In this document: positions 27,408 to 35,528 of the stretch, in pieces
How positions within the stretch are numbered: the first letter of the stretch is position 1
How the letters are laid out: every line of letters begins with the position of its first letter
Assembly: GCF_030418165.1 (NCBI RefSeq)
Contig: NZ_JAUHTQ010000006.1
Location: forward strand, 124,001 to 188,000
DNA length: 64,000 nt
Reading direction: 5' to 3'
Origin: Ureibacillus aquaedulcis
GTDB taxonomy: Bacteria > Bacillota > Bacilli > Bacillales_A > Planococcaceae
The notes under the pieces: generated by a model
Told to the model about the DNA's origin: nothing
The model's database searches: none
Seen by the model: only the letters and a program-made list of their open reading frames with translations
Position numbers and translations under genes: made by a program

Positions 27408-28598
27408 TTAAGCGGCATAAGAGTGTAAACCGGCAATTACCAAGTTAACAACAATCAGGTTAAAGAGGATAATTGCAAAGCCGACTACAGCAAGCCATGC
27501 AGATTTTTTGCCTTCCCAACCTTTTGATAAACGCAAATGTAAATATGCGGCATAGAACAGCCATGTGATTAGAGCCCAAACCTCTTTTGGATCCCAGCCC
27601 CAATAACGGCCCCATGCTTCCTGTGCCCATATCATCGCGAATACAAGTGCCCCTAGCGTAAACACTGGAAACCCGATCAAGACAGAACGATAACCAACTT
27701 CATCCAATAAATTCAAGTTAACTTTTTGCACTAAAGGATGCAGCATAGTTAGAATCCTTCTGCGAGTAACTAATCGAACCAATAGATAGATGATGGAACC
27801 AAAAATAAATGACCAGAACACTGTTGTCAATTTTTGTGCATTGATTACTGCTGGCATTTCAACTAAAGGATTCATAACCTTTTCAGTTAGCAGCGTATAG
27901 TCATTCATACCGAAGACAGCCGGCATATTATAAGTAATTTCTTGTTCTGCATCTTGTGTATCAATATAAGTAAAGCTTGCTTCATACCCCATACCTTTGA
28001 ACACTACAGTTGCAAGCATGAATCCTATTACCAGGACACCAAAGTAAAGTACTGCTTCCATCCAGAAACGGCTTTTGGATTTGATTTTAGGATTGATGGA
28101 TTTTAATAGATATAGTAACCCTGCTACAGCACTGATTGCCAAAATAGATTGTCCCATTGCGGCTGTGATAACGTGAATTGTTAGCCAATGACTCTGAAGC
28201 GATGGAACAAGCGGGTCTACACTATTCGGGAACATTGCCGCATATCCTATGATTAATAATGCAACCGGCAATGCTACAAGACCTAGTGCCGTTAGACGAT
28301 ACATATAGGAAATTAAGATAAATGCTGCAATGATAAACATACCAAATGCAGTGGTAAATTCGAACATATTACTTACTGGTGCATGTCCTTTATAGATCCA
28401 GCGGGTAATGAAGTAGCCAACATGTGCCGCGAATCCAATGATCGTCACTATTAAGGCCAATTTACCCCACTTTTCTGCACGGCTTGCCGCACCATCAGGT
28501 TTGGAACTTTTAATAGCTCCGCCATATAACAAGGTCCCGACCAAATATGCAATGAACGCTGCATACAATAGGTTCCCACTTAAACTAATTAAACTCAT
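27408..28598 (-). CDS. resC: Cytochrome c biogenesis protein ResC (CcsA family)
   Basis: Multi-pass membrane heme-handling protein of system II cytochrome c maturation. It carries the tryptophan-rich heme motif (WGRYWGWDPKEVWALITW) near residue 335 and conserved His residues in flanking helices. Length 396. The start overlaps the resB stop (ATGA), so they are translated together. ResB and ResC form the heme export/ligation complex. Confidence 0.95.
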   Translation of the reverse strand: MSLISLSGNLLYAAFIAYLVGTLLYGGAIKSSKPDGAASRAEKWGKLALIVTIIGFAAHVGYFITRWIYKGHAPVSNMFEFTTAFGMFIIAAFILISYMYRLTALGLVALPVALLIIGYAAMFPNSVDPLVPSLQSHWLTIHVITAAMGQSILAISAVAGLLYLLKSINPKIKSKSRFWMEAVLYFGVLVIGFMLATVVFKGMGYEASFTYIDTQDAEQEITYNMPAVFGMNDYTLLTEKVMNPLVEMPAVINAQKLTTVFWSFIFGSIIYLLVRLVTRRRILTMLHPLVQKVNLNLLDEVGYRSVLIGFPVFTLGALVFAMIWAQEAWGRYWGWDPKEVWALITWLFYAAYLHLRLSKGWEGKKSAWLAVVGFAIILFNLIVVNLVIAGLHSYAA

Positions 28599-30250
28599 AA
28601 GGTGCTGTCACCTTCCTTTTCCTTTTCTGCGTCATCATTTTCAGACTGATCAATATATTTTGGAAGATGTGCGAATTCTGTTACTGCATCGATATCTTTC
28701 TTAATACCAAACCAATTCTTGTTTGTATGTGCAGCAAGACGAATCGATCCATCTTCTAATTGCTCTACCCATAAACGACGGTGATTCCAATAAGAACCAA
28801 TTGCTACCCCTATCATGAAAATTGCGCCACCAATTGCAAGGAAAGGTATGGAACTGTCTTTGTGAACAGTCAAACCAGACATATTTCTTGTTTCAACACT
28901 ATTGAATGCCATTTTGTATGCATTATCGCCATTTGGTTCAATTGTTTGCTGAATAGCCACAAAACTTACTTCACCCTCTGGTTTTTCCGGTGTTGTCATT
29001 TTAAAGATAAATGCTGGATTGTTCGGCGTTGGTGTTTTTGTTTGCGGTTCGCCATTCTCGAATCCGGAGAAGTCAGGATAGTAACCTAATAATTGAACTT
29101 TCGTTTGATCGTCGATTACATATTCATTTTGAGGATTAGTTAAGTCCACGCTTACCGCTCCCAAGGATTCACCTGTTTCCTTATTAGTCAGTTCAAAGTT
29201 CATGGCTTTAATTTCATTTAAACGGAAATCCATTTGATAGAATGAATAGCCATTGTGTTGCAGTGGGTGATTTACTCTTATCGAGTACTCTTTCACTAAT
29301 TCTAGATCATCATCTTTGCCTGGTACCGCATCATCAGTTTGTTTATATAACTTAGCGTTAGTTTGATAGTTTTTAGCGACGACGTTTACCCCTTGAAGCT
29401 CTTGGTTTTCCGTCGCCTGATTATCATGCATTTCCAAGATGAATTTTTCATTCTCGATAAAATAGCCTTCCATGCCCGGCACAGCACGCATCTCGCCTTC
29501 ACGCACCCACATCGACTCATCGACATAGAATCCCGGAACAAGTCGGAGCATGACCGCAGCAAGGAAGATAATTAAACCAACGTGGTTTATGTATGGACCA
29601 TATCGGGAAAAACGACCACGCTCAGCGAGGAGTGCATTACCATCACGGCGCACTTTATATCTAAGTTTTTTCATTTTTTCTTCGACTAAGTTTAGCGTAT
29701 TCGATGAATCGCCTTCTGTTATCGAACCTTCACCGATTATGCGTTGACGTTTCATAAAGCTTTCGTGACGTTTTACACGCTGGTTTTTTAGAGAACGGTG
29801 CAACGGAATTCCTCGGTCAATACTTGCAACGATAATTGAAATAGCCAGCATTCCTACTAGTATCTGGAACCACCAAGAACTATATACATCGGAAAGCCCC
29901 AATTCATAATAGAGTTTTCCTAATGAGCCATATGTTTTTTCATAATAGGCAGCTTTTTCAGGTTCTGTCGAGACACTGATATAAAATTCTTGCGGGAAAA
30001 TTGTTCCTATCGATGCCGCAATAAGATTTATGATAATTAATGAAATTCCTACCTTTACACTCGAAAAGAAGTTCCATATCTTATCAACGATTGATTTATT
30101 GCGGGTTTTTGAACGAATCGCAGCACCGTCATATTTCATATCAACGATTTTGCTCATCTTCGCTTCTTCTGTTAGTGGCCGACCACACTTACCGCAAAGT
30201 TTGGTACCTACTGGATTTTCATGACCACAAACACAAATAATTTTTTCCAT
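28595..30250 (-). CDS. resB: Cytochrome c biogenesis protein ResB (Ccs1)
   Basis: Membrane partner of ResC in system II. A short N-terminal zinc-ribbon-like segment (CVCGHENPVGTKLCGKCG, two CxxC-type pairs) precedes four membrane helices (about residues 70-90, 130-150, 220-240 and 480-500) and a large extracytoplasmic domain. The zinc ribbon is also present in B. subtilis ResB. Length 551. It lies 5 bases downstream of resA. Confidence 0.95.
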   Translation of the reverse strand: MEKIICVCGHENPVGTKLCGKCGRPLTEEAKMSKIVDMKYDGAAIRSKTRNKSIVDKIWNFFSSVKVGISLIIINLIAASIGTIFPQEFYISVSTEPEKAAYYEKTYGSLGKLYYELGLSDVYSSWWFQILVGMLAISIIVASIDRGIPLHRSLKNQRVKRHESFMKRQRIIGEGSITEGDSSNTLNLVEEKMKKLRYKVRRDGNALLAERGRFSRYGPYINHVGLIIFLAAVMLRLVPGFYVDESMWVREGEMRAVPGMEGYFIENEKFILEMHDNQATENQELQGVNVVAKNYQTNAKLYKQTDDAVPGKDDDLELVKEYSIRVNHPLQHNGYSFYQMDFRLNEIKAMNFELTNKETGESLGAVSVDLTNPQNEYVIDDQTKVQLLGYYPDFSGFENGEPQTKTPTPNNPAFIFKMTTPEKPEGEVSFVAIQQTIEPNGDNAYKMAFNSVETRNMSGLTVHKDSSIPFLAIGGAIFMIGVAIGSYWNHRRLWVEQLEDGSIRLAAHTNKNWFGIKKDIDAVTEFAHLPKYIDQSENDDAEKEKEGDSTL

Positions 30251-30255
30251 ATAAA

Positions 30256-30801
30256 TTACTCCTGTTCCGGCTTGATTGATTCCATATATGAGGCGATTTG
30301 TGCTTCGCTCATTTCACCAGTAATGATTTTTTCAACTCTACCTTCAGGATTGATTAAGATGGTTGTAGGCAGTGGATTGATATTATATGCCGTCATAACT
30401 ACTTTTGTATCATCAATAACAGCAGGGAAGTGAACATCTAGACTTTCAAGGAATTTTTTCACTTCAAATTCTGTTTGGGCAATGTTAACGGTCAACACTT
30501 CAACACCTTGATCTTTATAAGTGGCATATTGACGGGACATTGCGGGCATCTCTTTTTTGCATGGTTCACACCAAGTACCCCAGAAATTCAAGAAAACTCC
30601 CTTGCCCTCATAATCGGAAAGGCGATGATTTAAACCGCTTTCATACAAATCCACTAGTTCAAAATCGGGTGCTTTGTCACCAACTTGCAAGACTTTAACC
30701 TTGTCGTTTGTCGCAGAAGAATAGACTGTATATACGATAGCTGCCAATAGTACAACAAGAATAGCACCACGAGTTATTGAACGTTTCTTTTTTTTATCCA
30801 T
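30256..30801 (-). CDS. resA: Thiol-disulfide oxidoreductase ResA
   Basis: Membrane-anchored extracytoplasmic thioredoxin that reduces apocytochrome c heme-binding cysteines. One membrane helix at residues 12-28 and the ResA-specific active site C78-E-P-C81 in FWGTWCEPC, with the cis-Pro segment NPLPTTILI. I chose the ATG at 30801 (181 residues) with GGGAGG upstream; ten upstream codons are not family-like. First gene of resABC. Confidence 0.96.
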   Translation of the reverse strand: MDKKKKRSITRGAILVVLLAAIVYTVYSSATNDKVKVLQVGDKAPDFELVDLYESGLNHRLSDYEGKGVFLNFWGTWCEPCKKEMPAMSRQYATYKDQGVEVLTVNIAQTEFEVKKFLESLDVHFPAVIDDTKVVMTAYNINPLPTTILINPEGRVEKIITGEMSEAQIASYMESIKPEQE

Positions 30802-30910
30802 TTGTGTTTCCTCCCTGCGAAAACTATACAATCTTTTTTATTATAGCAAACTGAAAAAACTCAATTGCTAATTTTTTTGACTGATTTATGAACGTTTTCA
30901 CGGATTTTAA

Positions 30911-31645
30911 TTATTCGATTTTTCCTGTATCGGCAAGTACACGAAGCAATTTCACTTCATGTTTAGTAAGCTCCCTGTATTCACCTGGCATCAAGCCACC
31001 CAAGTCAAGGAAAGCAAAGCGTTCACGTTTTAATTTTACAACTGGTGTCCCAATTGCTTCAAACATACGGCGCACCTGGCGATTTCTGCCTTCATGGATT
31101 GTAATCTCGCAGATGGCTTTCCCTGCTTTCTCGTCGAATGAAGTCATACTAACTTTGGCTGGTGCGGTTTTACCGTCCTCTAATTTAATTCCACGCTGCA
31201 GTTTTTTTAATCCATCAATTGTCGGTACACCTTTTACTCGAGCAATATAGGTTTTATCAATTTTGAACTTAGGATGGGTCATTTGATAAGAAAATTCGCC
31301 GTCATTTGTTAATAACAATAAGCCGGATGTGTCATAATCCAATCGTCCAACAGGGAATATGCGCTCTTGCACATGCTTTTTAAAAATATCCGTTACTGTT
31401 TTTCTTCCTTTGTCATCCGAAACGGCTGATATCACACCTCTTGGTTTATAGAGCAGGAAGTAAACTTTATCCTCTTTTTCAAGCTTGACCCCATTCACTT
31501 CAATCGTGTCTGAATTCGACACTTTCGTACCAAGCTCTTTGACCACTTTACCGTTTACTTTTACTTTACCTTCTACAATCAGTTGTTCTGCTTTTCGCCT
31601 TGAAGCTACACCAGCATATGCAATTACTTTCTGTAATCTTTCCAT
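30911..31645 (-). CDS. rluB: 23S rRNA pseudouridine synthase RluB
   Basis: Isomerises uridine to pseudouridine in 23S rRNA. N-terminal S4 RNA-binding domain (residues 1-60) and catalytic domain with the Asp motif GRLDYDTSGLLLLTNDG near residue 105. The RluB/E/F-type ending includes HEGRNRQVRRMF. Length 244. It precedes resA by about 80 bases as in B. subtilis, though spmA/spmB, which normally lie just upstream, are missing. Confidence 0.94.
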   Translation of the reverse strand: MERLQKVIAYAGVASRRKAEQLIVEGKVKVNGKVVKELGTKVSNSDTIEVNGVKLEKEDKVYFLLYKPRGVISAVSDDKGRKTVTDIFKKHVQERIFPVGRLDYDTSGLLLLTNDGEFSYQMTHPKFKIDKTYIARVKGVPTIDGLKKLQRGIKLEDGKTAPAKVSMTSFDEKAGKAICEITIHEGRNRQVRRMFEAIGTPVVKLKRERFAFLDLGGLMPGEYRELTKHEVKLLRVLADTGKIE

Positions 31646-31803
31646 TATTCCACCTCATTCATCCGTGTAAGCCCATAAAAGTCTGCCTAAAAATTATGTC
31701 ATATTCTTCTGTATTATTAAAGAAAAACAGCTTATTTCCGAAGTTGTTTTATTATTTTGACAGGATTAATCCATTATTTTCGACAAATTTCTCAAATGGT
31801 GCA

Positions 31804-31830
31804 AAAAATAAGACTGCTCTATACGCAGTC
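31804..31830 (-). terminator. Terminator after the carboxypeptidase gene
   Basis: GACTGC (31812-31817) pairs with GCAGTC (31825-31830). The minus strand continues TTATTTTTT. It lies 30 bases past the stop of the carboxypeptidase gene. Confidence 0.75.
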
Positions 31831-31859
31831 CCTAAAAACCCAAATCGTTTAAGTACTTT

Positions 31860-32849
31860 TTATTCTTTCACATTCACTCTTGTTGCATAAATGCTTTCAT
31901 CATTTAACATAACATGCCAAATGCCAAATTGCCCTTGTTTTCTTGATAGATGGAGGACATTGCGCACTTCTTTTGCTTCTTCTTTATTGAGAAGGATGGA
32001 TATAGGCTTTGATAGAACGACTGATTTATCATCTGTTGCTTGATAGTCTCCTTGATCAGCAACTGTGACATATTCATAGTTATCAAAAATTTTATTTGCA
32101 AGCCCTTTATGTACTTGCCAATCATTTGATTCGCTCAAGGTAACGACAATCACCTTTTTGTTATCCTCTTCGAAATAAGTTGCCAGTGTTCTTCCTGCCA
32201 CTTTCGTAAAACCTGTTTTCCCTGCAACCGCCCCCACTTGCTGACGAAGCAATCGATGTTTGTTTTGCCATGTCACACCTTTTGAAGGATCTTTATAGTT
32301 GATTGTTGAAGAAATCTTTTTGAATGTTTCATTCTGCATACCAATTCTTAGCATCTGCGCCGTATCATAGGCAGAAGAGAGATGGATATCGTTATGCAGA
32401 CCAGATGGATTTGTAAAATCGGTATTATTCAAGCTATATAAATCCGCCTTTTCATTCATCAGATCCACAAATCCATCGATCGATCCTCCGGCATGTTCCG
32501 CCAGAGCAAATGCTGCATCATTCCCCGATCTTAGCATTAACCCATAAAGCAAGGTTTCTACAGTAACCTTCTCTCCTGGCTCCAAATAAATGGAAGAGCC
32601 CTCACTTAAAGCTGCTTTCTGCGAAATCGTGACTTCGTCATCCAAGTTACTATTTTCAATCGCAACAAGAGCTGTCCAAATTTTCGTCAAGCTAGCTATC
32701 GGCATCCTGCCATGCGGGTTGCTCCCCTCCAACAGTCTTCCCGTCTCTGCATCAATCACGGCATAGGAAGCACTAGCTGCTTGTGTTACAGAAAAGAATA
32801 CTACCATCATACAGCTAAACGCAAATAAGACTTTTGCAACTTTTTTCAA
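31860..32849 (-). CDS. dacB: D-alanyl-D-alanine carboxypeptidase (DacB-like)
   Basis: Low-molecular-weight penicillin-binding protein trimming pentapeptide stems. Signal peptide (MKKVAKVLFAFSCMM and onward, cut near ASASYA). The three active-site motifs are present: SLTK near residue 53, SGN in LRSGNDAAFA, and KTG in AGKTGFTK. Start is a TTG at 32849 with GGAG 7 bases upstream. At 329 residues it is shorter than B. subtilis DacB (382), and its position next to rluB and scpB suggests the sporulation-specific DacB; the C-terminal PBP5-like domain is reduced. Confidence 0.88.
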   Translation of the reverse strand: MKKVAKVLFAFSCMMVVFFSVTQAASASYAVIDAETGRLLEGSNPHGRMPIASLTKIWTALVAIENSNLDDEVTISQKAALSEGSSIYLEPGEKVTVETLLYGLMLRSGNDAAFALAEHAGGSIDGFVDLMNEKADLYSLNNTDFTNPSGLHNDIHLSSAYDTAQMLRIGMQNETFKKISSTINYKDPSKGVTWQNKHRLLRQQVGAVAGKTGFTKVAGRTLATYFEEDNKKVIVVTLSESNDWQVHKGLANKIFDNYEYVTVADQGDYQATDDKSVVLSKPISILLNKEEAKEVRNVLHLSRKQGQFGIWHVMLNDESIYATRVNVKE

Positions 32850-32928
32850 CAGGCCACTCCTTTTTAAGATCAAATGCAATTTTCACCGAAATCTTCCAAT
32901 CTCTTTTGAAGCAATGTAAGCAAATTAG

Positions 32929-33519
32929 TTATTTTGTTGAATTGAATGTTTCTTGGAACTTGGTCATAAACAAATCGGTTTCTTCATTCTCATCCTCCGC
33001 AGTTCCTTCAGGTAATGGCGGAAGTTCGTCTATATCTTTTAGACCAAAATAATTAAGAAATTCTTTTGTTGTTCCATAAAGTATTGCACGTCCAGTCCCT
33101 TCCGCTCTTCCGATTTCTTGCACAAGTGCACGAGATACTAGCGTCTGGATTGGTCTTTCACTCTTCACGCCCCGCAAGTCTTCAATCTCTGTTCGCGTGA
33201 TTGGCTGCTTGTACGCAATGATTGCCAAAACTTCCAGTGATGCGGTAGTTAAGACTTGGCTATTCGGGTTTTCTACCAATTTTTTAATCGTATCTGCCAA
33301 TTCCGGTTTCGTTGTCAGTTGGTATGTACCCGCCAATGTTTTTAATGCCAAGCCACGGTCCTCAGCTTCATCGTAATAGGTTTTTAGTTCACTTAAAGCT
33401 GCTTCAATTTCCATCACTTCTACTTCTAATAACTGTGAAAGTTGTTTTGCCGTCATGCCATCATCGCCTACTACGAAAAGCAATGCTTCAATCTTGCTCA
33501 TCAAACTGTTCAAGTTCAT
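32929..33519 (-). CDS. scpB: Chromosome segregation/condensation protein ScpB
   Basis: Subunit of the SMC-ScpA-ScpB condensin. Two winged-helix domains, with ALLFVVGDDGMTAKQLSQLL near the N-terminus and AIIAYKQPITRTEIEDLRG near residue 100. Start ATG at 33519 with AAAGGAGG 9 bases upstream; it overlaps scpA by 32 bases. Length 196. Confidence 0.96.
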   Translation of the reverse strand: MNLNSLMSKIEALLFVVGDDGMTAKQLSQLLEVEVMEIEAALSELKTYYDEAEDRGLALKTLAGTYQLTTKPELADTIKKLVENPNSQVLTTASLEVLAIIAYKQPITRTEIEDLRGVKSERPIQTLVSRALVQEIGRAEGTGRAILYGTTKEFLNYFGLKDIDELPPLPEGTAEDENEETDLFMTKFQETFNSTK

Positions 33520-34267
33520 CGTATGTAGCCTCCTTTTGTAAAGTCACTGTCAAGTCTTCGAAGTTATTTTTTTGCTCTACAAAAACGACATGTCGTTTCA
33601 TTAGCTCGAGTAGCGATAAAAACGTTACAATAATTGTTGATTTATCTTCATAAGGGAACAATTCGGAAAAGTTGGATGTCCCGCCATTCAGCTTCAAGGA
33701 GTCAATAACGGCAAGCATTTGGTCCTTTACAGATATTTCCTGCCTTGCAACTCTGGTTGATAAAGGCTTTTTTAACTGTTTACGGCGAAGCAGCTTCTGA
33801 AATGCACTTAACATGTCATATACATTGACATTCAAATCAAAGAGGGCAAGCTGTTCATCCGGTACAAAACCTGTTAAATCACTAGGCGGTCGAGTAAAGA
33901 CCTGGGCACGATTTTCTTCAAGTTCTTTCAATTCCACAGCAGCTTCTTTATATTTTTTATATTCGATCAGTTTTGTTACGAGCTCTTCACGAGGGTCCGG
34001 TCCATCTACTTCAAATTCAGCATCTTCCATTTCTCCCTCATGTATGGGAAGAAGCATACGGCTTTTAATCGCAAGCAATGTTGCCGCCATTACCAGGTAC
34101 TCGCTTGCTTCGTTCAGCTCTAATTCTTTCATTGCGTGGATATGATCAATATATTGAGCGGTCAGCTCGGCCATTGGAATATCATATATATCAATTTCCA
34201 AACGATGAATTAAGTGTAATAATAGATCAAGAGGTCCCGTAAAGGCTTCTAATTTTACTTCATACAT
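33488..34267 (-). CDS. scpA: Chromosome segregation/condensation protein ScpA (kleisin)
   Basis: Kleisin subunit bridging the SMC heads. Opens with YEVKLEAFTGPLDLLLHLI, the ScpA signature, followed by ATLLAIKSRMLLP. The C-terminal winged helix (VTFLSLLELMKR) binds the SMC head. Length 259. Divergent from ypuF, operon with scpB. Confidence 0.97.
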   Translation of the reverse strand: MYEVKLEAFTGPLDLLLHLIHRLEIDIYDIPMAELTAQYIDHIHAMKELELNEASEYLVMAATLLAIKSRMLLPIHEGEMEDAEFEVDGPDPREELVTKLIEYKKYKEAAVELKELEENRAQVFTRPPSDLTGFVPDEQLALFDLNVNVYDMLSAFQKLLRRKQLKKPLSTRVARQEISVKDQMLAVIDSLKLNGGTSNFSELFPYEDKSTIIVTFLSLLELMKRHVVFVEQKNNFEDLTVTLQKEATYDELEQFDEQD

Positions 34268-34369
34268 GTGTCAACCACCTGACGTTTGTTCGTTTTCTTT
34301 TATATAGTAAGAGTATGTGTACCTTAAGTATTTTAAATCAAATTTTAGCAATAAGGAAAGAGGATTGTT

Positions 34370-34891
34370 ATGCATCCATCATTTCACCCATTATATGTAG
34401 ATTTTTGTACATATTTTAATGGCAATCAAGACTATTTTGAATGTCACGAAGTACTGGAGGAGTATTGGAAAAGTATTGCACCCGGTGAAAAAGATCATCC
34501 TTTGGTAGGATATGTTCAACTTGCAACAGGCATGTATCATTGGCGGCGAAACAATACAGTAGGTGCTATGAAAATATTAAAAAAGGCATATAAGAACTTT
34601 ACTGCGAATCAATCTTCTCCGTATTTTGAATTGATTGGTTTCGAAGAATTATGTAGGGACTCCGACATCAGCTTGAAGGCCATTGAAAAAGGTGAACCTT
34701 TCAAGGCATTTCAGATCGTGCTGAAGAATGAAAATCTCGCCTTCCTGGTAAAACAGAAAATTGAAGAGCTTCCGCCAATACCAAAAGACTACCTCCTTCA
34801 TAAACATATGCTGCGCGATCGTACAGATATTCTTGAAGCACGAAACAATCGAAAACTCGCTTCATCAAAAACACCGAACAAAAAGCTTTAG
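34370..34891 (+). CDS. ypuF: DUF309 protein YpuF
   Basis: A 173-residue soluble protein of the DUF309 family, with the signature DYFECHEVLEEYWK near residue 22 and the helical block LVGYVQLATGMYHWRRNN. The conserved His/Glu suggest metal or small-ligand binding, but no function is established. It is divergent from scpA, exactly where B. subtilis keeps ypuF. Confidence 0.9.
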   Translation: MHPSFHPLYVDFCTYFNGNQDYFECHEVLEEYWKSIAPGEKDHPLVGYVQLATGMYHWRRNNTVGAMKILKKAYKNFTANQSSPYFELIGFEELCRDSDISLKAIEKGEPFKAFQIVLKNENLAFLVKQKIEELPPIPKDYLLHKHMLRDRTDILEARNNRKLASSKTPNKKL

Positions 34892-34904
34892 TTCCATAAG
34901 CATG

Positions 34905-34954
34905 ATTGAAAAAAGAAGAAGAGGCTGACGTTACTTAGGGCCGTCCGCCTCTTC
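34905..34954 (-). terminator. Terminator overlapping the end of ribT
   Basis: GAAGAGGC (34918-34925) pairs with GCCTCTTC (34947-34954). The minus strand continues TTCTTTTTTC. The ribT stop codon (34931-34933) lies in the loop region, and the upstream arm is inside the coding end. Confidence 0.78.
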
Positions 34955-35302
34955 AACTATAGGTAAACATTTTTCTATAAAAGGTTTTGTATCTGCACTC
35001 GCAACCAACTCTTTAAATAGTCCTGTATTCAATAATTCCTTCAGCATTGAAATCGCTATGCCTTCTCCTCTATAAGAAGGAACAACAGTAATATGTTGAA
35101 CGGTCGCAACCGAATCTTCTTCCATCACTCCTACAATACCTATATATTCTTCATCTTTTTTCCATAAATATAAATGCCAATTGTTTTTTTCTTCATATGA
35201 ATGAATTGTTTCCATTAAACGCTTTACGTCCTTCTCGGAAGGCATGAACGAAAGCAGACCCATTGCTATTTTTTCAAAAGATTTTTTATAGCGTATCAAC
35301 AT
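34931..35302 (-). CDS. ribT: GNAT acetyltransferase RibT
   Basis: A 123-residue N-acetyltransferase; the opening MLIRYKKSFEKIAMGLLSFM, 20 residues, is nearly identical to B. subtilis RibT. The acetyl-CoA loop is VVPSYRGEGIAISML. The ATG at 35302 follows GAGGG by 10 bases. In B. subtilis ribT is the last gene of ribDEAHT; here the biosynthetic genes are absent and ribT stands alone between ypuF and lysA. Substrate unknown. Confidence 0.92.
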   Translation of the reverse strand: MLIRYKKSFEKIAMGLLSFMPSEKDVKRLMETIHSYEEKNNWHLYLWKKDEEYIGIVGVMEEDSVATVQHITVVPSYRGEGIAISMLKELLNTGLFKELVASADTKPFIEKCLPIVEEADGPK

Positions 35303-35412
35303 GAATAACATTCCCTCGTTTTCTATCAGTACAACATCTGTAAATATACTACACGATTTGAAGAAAGGAATCAACTTTACTACCATTTATTAACAAATGA
35401 TGAAGATTACAT

Positions 35413-35520
35413 TTACTTATCAATCGATACATTGGGAATGATGAGAAAAATATAAATCAGTGCCCAAATAATACTCACGGCTAGCAGTAAGCCAAGGAGC
35501 CACCATTTCGATATTTTCAT
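35413..35520 (-). CDS. 35-residue membrane peptide downstream of lysA
   Basis: A small frame starting 8 bases after the lysA stop: MKISKWWLLG, then a hydrophobic stretch of about 24 residues (LLLAVSIIWALIYIFLII) and a short tail ending VSIDK. GAGGGTGAG, formed by the last lysA codons, lies 8-10 bases before the ATG, so translation is probably coupled to lysA. Positive N-terminus plus single helix predicts an N-in membrane peptide. I do not recognise a family; it resembles the many one-helix small proteins of Bacilli. Confidence 0.7.
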   Translation of the reverse strand: MKISKWWLLGLLLAVSIIWALIYIFLIIPNVSIDK

Positions 35521-35528
35521 AAACGTAC

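Noticed and set aside
35302-35386. Longer N-terminus for ribT
   Set aside because: The upstream 28 codons are not RibT-like and the family's exact start MLIRYKK has its own ribosome site.
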